Assembly: GCA_021790935.1 (NCBI GenBank)
Contig: JAJYFL010000001.1
Coordinates: forward strand, 62,001 to 126,000
Direction: 5' to 3'
Source of the DNA: a bacterium
GTDB lineage: Bacteria; Vulcanimicrobiota; Vulcanimicrobiia; Vulcanimicrobiales; Vulcanimicrobiaceae
DNA: 64,000 nucleotides
Shown here: positions 34,721 to 42,061 of the stretch, piece by piece
Position numbering within the stretch: position 1 is the first letter of the stretch
How the letters are laid out: each line of letters opens with the position of its first letter
The notes under the pieces: generated by a model
What the model was told of the DNA's origin: nothing
The model's input: the letters and a program-made list of their open reading frames with translations, nothing else
Databases searched by the model: none
Made by a program: the position numbers and the translations under genes

Positions 34721-35119
34721 TCATTCGAGCATCGCAAGCGTCTGCAACAGGGCGTGCGTGCGGTGCCCCGGGCGCTCGCTCGCGTAGCGATGCACCTCGC
34801 CTATGCTGCCCGCGCGCGCGAAGGCACGCGCTGCGGCCAATGCAACCGCCTCAGACGGGTCGTCGAGCGCGTGCAGCAAGAGGCTCCGTGAGGCTTCGTC
34901 GTCGATTGCGCCCATCGAAAAGATGAGATCGCAGCGCGCGGATTCGGGGAGTGCGCCAAACTCGCCGAAACGGGCGGCGATCGGAAGCGGCTCCGGCTCC
35001 GGCTCTGGATGCGGCTGCGAGCCTTCCGCGCGCGGCGGCCTCGGGGCGAAGGCCGCGTATGCGCCGGCGGCCGCTCCAACGGCAAAGAGCCCGGCGACGA
35101 CCGTGAGAAGCGGCGCCAT
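34721..35119 (-). CDS. Small membrane-anchored helical-repeat protein (module copy 2)
   Basis: A 132 aa protein of unknown function. An N-terminal membrane helix (LLTVVAGLFAVGAAAGAYAAF) is followed by a charged Pro/Glu spacer (HPEPEPEPLP) and helix pairs of HEAT type: LPESARCDLIFSMGAIDDEA, SRSLLLHALDDPSEAVALAA, then RAFARAGSIGEVHRYA. The ATG shares one base with the stop of the large protein gene upstream, so the pair is translationally coupled. It ends 49 bases before the start of the second large protein. The likely topology puts the repeats on one side of the cytoplasmic membrane; which side is not clear. Confidence 0.65.
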   Translation of the reverse strand: MAPLLTVVAGLFAVGAAAGAYAAFAPRPPRAEGSQPHPEPEPEPLPIAARFGEFGALPESARCDLIFSMGAIDDEASRSLLLHALDDPSEAVALAAARAFARAGSIGEVHRYASERPGHRTHALLQTLAMLE

Positions 35120-38100
35120 CAAACGGGCACGGCCACCGGCAGCGCCGCACGCGCGGCATCGAGAGCGGCGTCGAGCGCCGGCCGATCCCCCTCGCACACG
35201 GCGTCGAGGAACGCGCTCGGCGGCGCATCGGCGAGATTCGTAAGCGCAGCGACCAAGGCGTCCCGGTATGCGCACCACACAGTCGTCTCGTCCGGCAGGC
35301 AGTGAGCGAGCGCGAGCCACGGAAGAGCACTCGCTGGCGCGGCTTCGCGCAGCCGGCGCGCGACGCCCTGCATCGCCTCCCGCGAAACCGAGCCGCGCAG
35401 GACGAGGACGCCGGCACGAGCCGCGGGCTCGCCCTCCGTCTCGGCGACCGCGTCGGCGAAAGCCTGCACCGCAAGGCGCAGGGCGGGGGTCTCCACGTCG
35501 CGCGCGGCGACTGCGTAGTTCGGGACGCGTAGTTTGATGAAGAGGCGCCCCAGCGCCTCGCCGAGGCCGTCGCGCACCGCAGCCAGCGCGGCGTCGCATG
35601 CGCCGCCCACGGCATCCGGGAGAAACGCCCGAATTGCGAAGAGATGCGTTGCCAAACCGCCGAAGCGCGCCTCGTCGAGCAGCTGCGCCGTGCGCGCCAA
35701 ACGCGCCGGCTCGAAGGCGACGAGGGTTCGAAGGGCTCGCGGCGCCTGCGCCGGCTCCTCGACCGAGGGCGACGGGCCAAGGGCACCGGCCAAGCCGAAC
35801 GGCAGTCCTGGAACCCCGCTCGCGAATGAGGGCAGGGCGCGAACCGCGAGCGCCTCCGCAACGATACGATGCTCCCGCCGGTTGCCGTAGGCGACGCGCG
35901 CGATCCGTACGATCGCCTCGCCCGCAGGGGCTTCGTTGCGAACCACCTCACGCCAGCGAACCGTCGCTTCGACCCCGGGATCGACGTCGCTGAGTACGAT
36001 ACCCGACTCGCAGTCGAAAGGTGCCCGGCCGCCGACGTCGCGCAGCGGGACGCCGTTCACCGAGGTGCTGTTGGGGACGTAGAGCAGCGCTTCTGCGGGT
36101 ACCGGATGGATTGCGACGCGGTCGGCTCGGCCGTCCCCGGCATTGCGAAGCAGGAGCGCAAACTCGACCGTCTCGCCGGCATCGGCAACCCCGGCAGGTT
36201 GGCAGCAGAGCGTGCCGGCCGAGAGATCCGGCTCCCCTTCGGCTGCGATGACAAGCCGGCGCAGCGGCACGGGCAGCATCGCGTCCGCGGTGAGCACGCC
36301 CTCCACCGTCGCGGGCCGCGTTCTCGAGAGATCGCGCGGCAGACGCACGCCCAAGCGAAGCCCGCTCTCCCCCAGGGCCGGAAGATCCGGGACGAGCAGC
36401 GCCGCACCATCGCGCCGCGCGCCATCCAGGCTCTCGAGGACGCCCCCCGCGCAGAGGCGTAGGTGCAGCCGCAGGTTTCGCGCGGTGTCGCTCCCTTCGT
36501 TGACTAGCCGCAGGTAGACGTCGGCGAGGCCGCTCGGGCGTAGACGAGCAGTGGAGATCGCCTCAAACGTCGACCGCCCGGCCGAAAAGAGCGGCCCCGA
36601 TGCAACGCGCCAGCACGCCCTGCCGAGCGGCGTCTCGCCCGATTCGCGCGCATGCAGGCTCGCCCCGAGGCAGACCTCGCTCCCGTTGACGTAGGGCGAA
36701 CGGATTCGGGCGCGGACGGTCAGCACCCGCGCGGCATGGGCACCGACGGTGCCGAGATCGACGCTATCGGCGGGGCCCGAACCCGCCCCGGGAAGCAACG
36801 GCAAGCGCACGTTCTTCTCGGCGACGCGCACGTCGTCGAAGGCGGGGTCCAGGTAAAGTTGGAGCACTGCGTCGGTCGCGGGCGCACCGCCGTCGTTGCT
36901 AAGGACGATCCGGGCCTCGATCTGCTCCGAAGGATGCACGGTCGATGCGCCGACCGCTCGAACGGCGTTGGTACGTGGAGGGAAGGATGGCTTCGAACGC
37001 ACGACGACCGTCCGCTCGAAGACGCGCCGAGCAGGAGGCACGCCGGCCGCCTGCCACCAGGAGAGCGTGACGCGGACCGGCAGCTCGGCGCCATCCGGCA
37101 TGGGGCTTGCCACGACCGCTTCGGCCGTGAACTCGAGGCTCGTCCGGGCGTCCAGGCGGCCAAGCTCGTACGACGGCGCCCCCCGGCGCTCGCGCAGCGG
37201 CATGCCGTCGGCGCGCGCCGCGCCGCGGACTGCCGGCAGGCCCGGCGGCAGTTCGAGCGCCACGACGAGCCGCTCCGCGGCCGCGCTGCCGGTGTTGACG
37301 GCACGCAGGCGAATCCGCACGCTCGCACCGGGCTCGGCATCGCGGGCGGGCTCCACGCTGCAGAGCGCGTCTTCGTCGCCAAAGGCCGGGACCGAGCGCA
37401 CGGCCAGCGCCGCCGGCGCCGGCGCGAAGGCGGGCGTCTCGTCGGAGGCTACCTGCGCGCAGGCGGAGATCGGCGTGCCGTCGGGGAGCGGGTCGTCGAT
37501 GCGCACGCGATAGGCGAGGGTCACCGACTCGCCGGCCGGCAGCACGGGCACGGCGAACGGCGGGGGCTCGCACGGTCGATCGCCGATGCGGGCCGAGTTC
37601 GGGACGTAGGTCGTGCCGTCGGGCACCGGTACGGCCACGACGACCGCACGGGCACTCGACGGGCCCGCGTTGTGCACGCACACGCTGACGATGGCTTCGT
37701 CTCCCGGACGCACGTCGTGCGGGGCATCGATCGCGACGCCGGTCGGCGGATTGCGCAGTTCCGGCGCGGTGCGCGCCGTCAAGCGCACCACGTTGGATCC
37801 CACCGGAAGGATCTCGCGTGCGGCGACGGCCGCCTGCAGTGCGACGATCGAGCCGTTTTCGAGCGGGCCCGAAACGCCGTATGCGATCTCGACGCGGCAC
37901 TCTTCGCCCGGGGCCACGCCGCCGACGAGCGCGCCTTCGTGAGCGAGCAACGGCGAACCGCCCGGTCCGTCCGCGATCGCGATGCCGTTGAGGCGGGCGG
38001 AGCCCGCGATGTAGTTCAAGCCGAGAGCCGAATTGAAGCGCACGCGGACGTCGCTTGCGGGCGCACCGCCGTGGTTGCGGAACGTGAAGGCGGCGCGGAG

Positions 38101-38229
38101 CGTCATTCCAGGTTCCAAGTCGCGCTCGGGCGAAACGACGAGCGTTCGGAGGGCCTCGGGCAGCGTCGCAGCTCCCGTCGCGAAAAAGTCCGTCAGGGCG
38201 CGCATAACTCGCGGGGAGTTCGCCGCCAC
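35119..38229 (-). CDS. Giant DUF11-type repeat protein (module copy 2)
   Basis: A 1036 aa paralogue of the protein at 31435-34671. It opens with MAANSPRVMRALTDFFATG, then TLPEALRTLVVSPERDLEPG, which parallels TLRTLVVTPKRMVTPGE in the other copy. Repeats of the DUF11 type follow, for example RPGDEAIVSVCVHNAGPSSA with VPDGTTYVPNSARIG, and AGETVEFALLLRNAGDGRAD with LLYVPNSTSVNGVPL. The helical C-terminal domain (about 800-1036) contains LATHLFAIRAFLPDAVGGAC, matching LIPHVFAIRMLFPEHLMA in copy 1. There is no signal peptide. GTG 38229 is chosen by comparison with copy 1; ATG 38205 is the alternative. It heads the four-gene operon and is divergent from the aminotransferase gene. Confidence 0.8.
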   Translation of the reverse strand: MAANSPRVMRALTDFFATGAATLPEALRTLVVSPERDLEPGMTLRAAFTFRNHGGAPASDVRVRFNSALGLNYIAGSARLNGIAIADGPGGSPLLAHEGALVGGVAPGEECRVEIAYGVSGPLENGSIVALQAAVAAREILPVGSNVVRLTARTAPELRNPPTGVAIDAPHDVRPGDEAIVSVCVHNAGPSSARAVVVAVPVPDGTTYVPNSARIGDRPCEPPPFAVPVLPAGESVTLAYRVRIDDPLPDGTPISACAQVASDETPAFAPAPAALAVRSVPAFGDEDALCSVEPARDAEPGASVRIRLRAVNTGSAAAERLVVALELPPGLPAVRGAARADGMPLRERRGAPSYELGRLDARTSLEFTAEAVVASPMPDGAELPVRVTLSWWQAAGVPPARRVFERTVVVRSKPSFPPRTNAVRAVGASTVHPSEQIEARIVLSNDGGAPATDAVLQLYLDPAFDDVRVAEKNVRLPLLPGAGSGPADSVDLGTVGAHAARVLTVRARIRSPYVNGSEVCLGASLHARESGETPLGRACWRVASGPLFSAGRSTFEAISTARLRPSGLADVYLRLVNEGSDTARNLRLHLRLCAGGVLESLDGARRDGAALLVPDLPALGESGLRLGVRLPRDLSRTRPATVEGVLTADAMLPVPLRRLVIAAEGEPDLSAGTLCCQPAGVADAGETVEFALLLRNAGDGRADRVAIHPVPAEALLYVPNSTSVNGVPLRDVGGRAPFDCESGIVLSDVDPGVEATVRWREVVRNEAPAGEAIVRIARVAYGNRREHRIVAEALAVRALPSFASGVPGLPFGLAGALGPSPSVEEPAQAPRALRTLVAFEPARLARTAQLLDEARFGGLATHLFAIRAFLPDAVGGACDAALAAVRDGLGEALGRLFIKLRVPNYAVAARDVETPALRLAVQAFADAVAETEGEPAARAGVLVLRGSVSREAMQGVARRLREAAPASALPWLALAHCLPDETTVWCAYRDALVAALTNLADAPPSAFLDAVCEGDRPALDAALDAARAALPVAVPV

Positions 38230-38280
38230 CTGCAGCCAACCTTGACCCGCGCTCGACTCATTTTGAAAGGTAACGCCGCC

Positions 38281-39471
38281 ATGCTCGCACCCAACGCCGA
38301 CCGTATCGCAGAGGCCGTCTCGCGCCTCGGAAGCGAGAGTGCCTTCGAAGTGCTGGCGCGCGCCCGAGCGCTCGAGGCGACGGGAAAGCACGTCGTGCAC
38401 ATGGAGATCGGCGAACCCGATTTCGATACGCCCGAGCACGTCAAGGAAGCGGGCATCGCGGCCATTCGCGAAAACTACACCCACTATTCCCCCTCGGCCG
38501 GTATCGCCGAGTTGCGCGACGCCGTTGCCGCTTACGCCGCGGCGTTTCGTAACGTGGAGCCTTTCTCGCGCGAGAACGTCGTGGTTGGACCCGGCGCGAA
38601 GCCGATCATCTGGAACATTCTGTCGGCGATCCTCGATCCGGGCGACGAGTTCGTCTACTTCGACCCCGCCTATCCCGCGTACGCATCTTGCGCCAACTAC
38701 CTGCAGGCGAAGGTCGTCGCCATTCCGCTGCGTGAAGAGAAGAACTGGCGCATGGATCTCGACGAGTTCGAACGCCGCGTTTCGAGCAAGACGAGAGCGG
38801 TGATGATCAACTCGCCGCACAACCCCACCGGAGGCGTACTCGCGAAATCGGATCTGCAGCGCATCGCCGAACTCGCGCAGCGCCACGATTTCCTAGTGGT
38901 CGCCGACGAAATCTACAGCCGCAACTTTTACGAAGGTGAGTTCAGCTCGATAGCCGCGCTGCCCGGCATGCGCGAGCGCACCATCGTGGTCGACGGCTTC
39001 TCGAAGGCCTATGCGATGACCGGCTGGCGCTTGGGCTACGCGATCCTGCCCGAACCGATCGCTAAGGTCGTGACGCTTTTCAACAACAATACGTTTTCGT
39101 GCGTCCCTGCGTTCGTACAGCGCGCCGGCATCGCCGCACTTCAGGGACCGGACGAGCCCGTCCGCCGCATGAACGATATCTTCCGCCAGCGCCGCGATCG
39201 CTTGGTCGGCGGCCTCAACGCGCTGCCCGGCATCTCGTGCACGATGCCCGAAGGTGCGTTCTACGCGTTCCCCAACGTCTCGAAGATCTCGGCCGACGAC
39301 AAGGTGCTGGCGGCATATCTGCTCGGTGAGGGCGGCGTCGCGTGCTTGGGCGGCTCGGGCTTCGGCGCGGCCGGCAAGGGGTATCTGCGCTTCTCGTACG
39401 CCGCGTCGTTGGAAGACATCGACTACGCGCTCGCGCAGATGGCGCGCTGCCTCCCGCTCTTCAAAGCCTGA
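38281..39471 (+). CDS. PLP-dependent class I/II aminotransferase
   Basis: A 396 aa fold-type I aminotransferase of the aspartate aminotransferase group. HMEIGEPDFDTPEHVKEAG and YSPSAGIAELRDAVA begin the substrate site, INSPHNPTGGV is the family signature, VADEIYSRNFYEG holds the PLP-contacting Asp and Tyr, and Lys242 in DGFSKAYAMTGWRLGY forms the Schiff base. GAAAGG lies about 10 bases before ATG 38281. It stands alone, divergent from the repeat-protein operon. Aspartate or a broad range of amino acids could be the substrate. Confidence 0.9.
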   Translation: MLAPNADRIAEAVSRLGSESAFEVLARARALEATGKHVVHMEIGEPDFDTPEHVKEAGIAAIRENYTHYSPSAGIAELRDAVAAYAAAFRNVEPFSRENVVVGPGAKPIIWNILSAILDPGDEFVYFDPAYPAYASCANYLQAKVVAIPLREEKNWRMDLDEFERRVSSKTRAVMINSPHNPTGGVLAKSDLQRIAELAQRHDFLVVADEIYSRNFYEGEFSSIAALPGMRERTIVVDGFSKAYAMTGWRLGYAILPEPIAKVVTLFNNNTFSCVPAFVQRAGIAALQGPDEPVRRMNDIFRQRRDRLVGGLNALPGISCTMPEGAFYAFPNVSKISADDKVLAAYLLGEGGVACLGGSGFGAAGKGYLRFSYAASLEDIDYALAQMARCLPLFKA

Positions 39472-39576
39472 CGTAATGCGCGCGGCGTAGCATCGCCAGC
39501 TCGCGTCACCGGTGAGGGAGAGCGTACGCCTGCTGCTTCCAAGCGCTGCCCCAGGTTGGCGTTGCAGGATGGGGAC

Positions 39577-40065
39577 ATGAAATACATCGCAATCCTGGCA
39601 CTTACCGCAATGGTCGGCGCCACAACCTCCTTCGCGGTCGCGCAGAACGCGCCACCGCGGCCAAGCCCCGCGATGCGGCAGCAGATGAAGCAGCTGCACC
39701 GGCAGATGGTCCAGATCCGCCGGACCGAGCGCGCGCAGATGCTCGAGGCCCTGACGCCCGCGCACCGCGCGCTGCTGGCAAGCATTGCCGGTCAGCTCGC
39801 CACCGCCACGCAACCGAATCCCCGTAGCGCCCAACGACAGCTCGACGCGGCGCTATCACCGACCGAATCGCAAGCGATTCTGGGTGCCGTTAAAAGCGCG
39901 CACGCAAAGATGCACGCCCTCTGGATCGCGGCCCGCAAGCACTTTAAGGCCGCCCATCCGAAGATGCATCCCAAGCCGGATGCCGGTCGTATCCTTTTGC
40001 GCGTCACGGCTCCGGGCGGCGGCATGATGATGCCAATGCGCCCGGGGATGGTGATGCATCGCTAG
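39577..40065 (+). CDS. Periplasmic Spy/CpxP-like protein
   Basis: A 162 aa exported protein. Residues 1-23 are a signal peptide (MKYIAILALTAMVGATTSFA). The mature part is helical and rich in Gln, Arg and Met, with two LTPxxR/LSPTE-type motifs (LEALTPAHRALLASIAGQLA and LDAALSPTESQAILGAV) like the LTxxQ repeats of the Spy/CpxP chaperone family. The tail is unusual: His- and Met-rich, PGGGMMMPMRPGMVMHR, which could bind copper or another soft metal. The start is ATG 39577, with AGGATGGGG upstream. Family assignment is moderate. Confidence 0.6.
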   Translation: MKYIAILALTAMVGATTSFAVAQNAPPRPSPAMRQQMKQLHRQMVQIRRTERAQMLEALTPAHRALLASIAGQLATATQPNPRSAQRQLDAALSPTESQAILGAVKSAHAKMHALWIAARKHFKAAHPKMHPKPDAGRILLRVTAPGGGMMMPMRPGMVMHR

Positions 40066-40087
40066 CCGGAAGATCTTCCTCGTTCTA

Positions 40088-41098
40088 TCATAGCAAGCGC
40101 ATCGCGCGGCGTACGCCGGTCATCGTCCGCCGCGCGATCTCGCGCGCGCGCTGCGTTCCCTCGGCGATGATGCGCTCCACCTGCGCGGTGTCGGCCGCAT
40201 AGAGGGCGCGGCGTTCGCGGATCGGCTTCAAATAGGCGTTGAGCGCCTCGGCCAGGTCGCCCTTGTCCTGCACGCAGCCCAGCGCCCCGGAGCGGCAGTC
40301 GCGATCGACCGGCGCGACTTGCTGCGGTTTGACCAGCTTCCACAGCGCGAAGACGGAGCAGACTTCGGGATTGCCCGGGTCGTTACGCCGGATCTTCTTC
40401 GGATCGGTCACCATGCTCCGCACTTTTTCGGTCGTCGTCGCTTCGTCGTCGGCAAGCAGGATCGCATTGTTGTAGGACTTGCTCATCTTGCGCCCGTCGG
40501 TGCCGGGCACTTCCGCGGCCTCTTCCAAGATCATCGTCTTGGGCTCGACCAGAATCTGCTCGCCCCCACCATACAAGTAGTTGAAGCGCCGCACCACCTC
40601 GCGCCCAAACTCCAGATGCGCAGCCTGATCGCGGCCTACCGGAACTTCTTCGCCGCGGAAGATCGCAATGTCGCAGAGCTGCAAGAGCGGATAGCCCAGA
40701 AAGCCGTAGGTTGCGATCTCCTGGCCCAGCGCCTCGATCTGTCCTTTGTAGGTCGGCACACGCTCGAGCCACGAGACCGGCGCGATCATGCCGAGCAGCA
40801 CCTGCAGCTCCGATATCTCGGGGATGCCCGACTGCAGATAGAACGTCGCACTCTCCGGGTCGACCCCGGCCGCCAGCCAGTCGATCACCATCTCATTGCG
40901 CGCGGCGCGAATGGCTTGCGGATCGGAGAATCCGGTCGTGTACGCGTGCAGATCGGCGATCTCGAAATACGCGTCGGCAGTTTGGCAGTAGCGCACCCAC
41001 TGCGTGAGCACGCCGAAATAGTGGCCGATGTGCAGGCGCCCGGTCGGGCGCATGCCCGACATGACGCGCGGACGTTTGGCGGCGGTTACGGCTGTCAT
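40088..41098 (-). CDS. trpS: Tryptophanyl-tRNA synthetase
   Basis: Class I synthetase of 336 aa charging tRNA-Trp. The HIGH motif is at 23-26 (TGRLHIGHYFGVL), and the KMSKS loop appears in GTDGRKMSKSYNN. Trp-binding elements such as LLGYPLLQLCDIAIFRGEEV-like text and GRDQAAHLEFGREVVRRFN are in place. It stands alone on the minus strand, convergent with the Spy-like gene (a GGAAGATCTTCC palindrome lies in the 22-base gap). Confidence 0.95.
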   Translation of the reverse strand: MTAVTAAKRPRVMSGMRPTGRLHIGHYFGVLTQWVRYCQTADAYFEIADLHAYTTGFSDPQAIRAARNEMVIDWLAAGVDPESATFYLQSGIPEISELQVLLGMIAPVSWLERVPTYKGQIEALGQEIATYGFLGYPLLQLCDIAIFRGEEVPVGRDQAAHLEFGREVVRRFNYLYGGGEQILVEPKTMILEEAAEVPGTDGRKMSKSYNNAILLADDEATTTEKVRSMVTDPKKIRRNDPGNPEVCSVFALWKLVKPQQVAPVDRDCRSGALGCVQDKGDLAEALNAYLKPIRERRALYAADTAQVERIIAEGTQRAREIARRTMTGVRRAMRLL

Positions 41099-41197
41099 GA
41101 GAGCCGTTCGGTTTGCACGCCCGTTCGAGGCGAACCTTCCATTGGCGGTTGACGGGCACCTAAGAGGCGGCGTCGCGGCCGTTCCGCAGCCCGCCTT

Positions 41198-41365
41198 CTA
41201 GGAGTTTGTCTGGCTTGGGCCGTTTTTGGATCCGGAGGCGATTTTTGTTCGAAGACGAGGCGCGAAGAGGGAGCAAAGCCGTAGCTTCGTGACTGATGAG
41301 CAACGATGTATTCGACAAAAAGCGACCCGGAGACGGAAACGCGCTCAAGTCAGACAAACTCCTAG
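41198..41365. repeat. Imperfect palindromic element entering a coding region
   Basis: Two inverted arms: 41198-41217 (CTAGGAGTTTGTCTGGCTTG) and 41346-41365 (CAAGTCAGACAAACTCCTAG) match at 19 of 20 positions, with a perfect 15-base core. The match continues inwards imperfectly, about 41218-41255 against 41309-41345. The right arm lies inside the 5' end of the acetyltransferase gene. On the minus strand the left arm can be read as KPDKLLEGG, on the plus strand the right arm as KSDKLLAEGG. This recalls palindromic elements inserted in frame, but no second copy is in the window. Confidence 0.6.
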
Positions 41366-41937
41366 CGGAGGGAGGCCGCCGGCCTTCGAAGTCTTCGGTC
41401 GTGCAGACGCAGCCGATCTTGCCCGTTGCGACGAACGTAGAGTTACGCCTCCTTCATGCCGGCGACGCGGACGAGCTGCACGCGCTCATCGTCAAGAACC
41501 TCGACCGCCTCAAACCGTGGTTCGATTGGGTGCACGACGATTACAGCCCTGGCGAGACCGCGGAGTTTCTGCGCCTCTGCGAAGAGCGGCTGCAGGCGCG
41601 CGCGGATTTTTCTTACGGGATCCGGCGCGGCAGCGAGCTGATCGGCGTCACCGGACTGCACAAGATCGACTGGGGGAACCGCATAGCGCGCATCGGCTAC
41701 TGGCTCGACCGGGACGCGACGGGAGACGGGATCGTAACGAAATCCGTGCGAGTGCTCGTGCGCTACGCGTTTGAGGAGCTGCTGCTCCACCGGATCGAGA
41801 TACGGTGCGCGCCGGACAACGCGGCGAGCCGCGCCGTGCCCGAGCGGCTTGGATTCGCCATGGAGGGCGAGCATCGGGACGTTCTCCGGTTGCGCGATCG
41901 TTATCAGAGCCTAAAGATGTACGCGCTCCTGAGGTGA
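41296..41937 (+). CDS. RimJ/RimL-type GNAT N-acetyltransferase
   Basis: A 213 aa acetyltransferase. Residues about 45-213 form the GNAT fold: VELRLLHAGDADELHALIV, KPWFDWVHDDYSPGETAEFL, IGVTGLHKIDWGNRIARIGY, and APDNAASRAVPERLGFAMEG for acetyl-CoA and acceptor binding. The closest type is the RimL/RimJ group, which acetylates ribosomal proteins or small amines. The first 44 residues (MSNDVFDKKRPGDGNALKSD onwards) are not part of the fold and are partly encoded by the right arm of the palindrome. A shorter protein starting later is possible, but no strong internal start is seen. Confidence 0.8.
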   Translation: MSNDVFDKKRPGDGNALKSDKLLAEGGRRPSKSSVVQTQPILPVATNVELRLLHAGDADELHALIVKNLDRLKPWFDWVHDDYSPGETAEFLRLCEERLQARADFSYGIRRGSELIGVTGLHKIDWGNRIARIGYWLDRDATGDGIVTKSVRVLVRYAFEELLLHRIEIRCAPDNAASRAVPERLGFAMEGEHRDVLRLRDRYQSLKMYALLR

Positions 41938-42061
41938 AAATGGCGCATCCGCGCTGCACGCTGCGCGCCCCCGTCGGCCGCCGCCGGGGCCCCCGGCCTT
42001 CGGCCCTCGTGCATTTTCATCCGCTTCCATGTGGTCCGGAGCCATGGGTTACTCTCCGGGC

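Noticed and set aside
36652-38280. N-terminal extension of the aminotransferase to 939 residues
   Set aside because: The extension is the antisense of the large DUF11 repeat gene; ATG 38281 has its own ribosome site and gives the normal family length.
35119-38886. Extension of the large repeat protein upstream to 38886
   Set aside because: The extra part is antisense to the aminotransferase; the copy-1 alignment supports a start at 38229.
41160-41357. A 65-codon minus-strand frame over the palindrome
   Set aside because: Explained by the inverted repeat itself; no ribosome site and no known domain.
41938-42061. GC-rich inverted segment (GGCCTTCGGCC) before the helicase gene as a terminator
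   Set aside because: Stem is short, overlapping alternatives exist and the T-run is weak; not strong enough to annotate.
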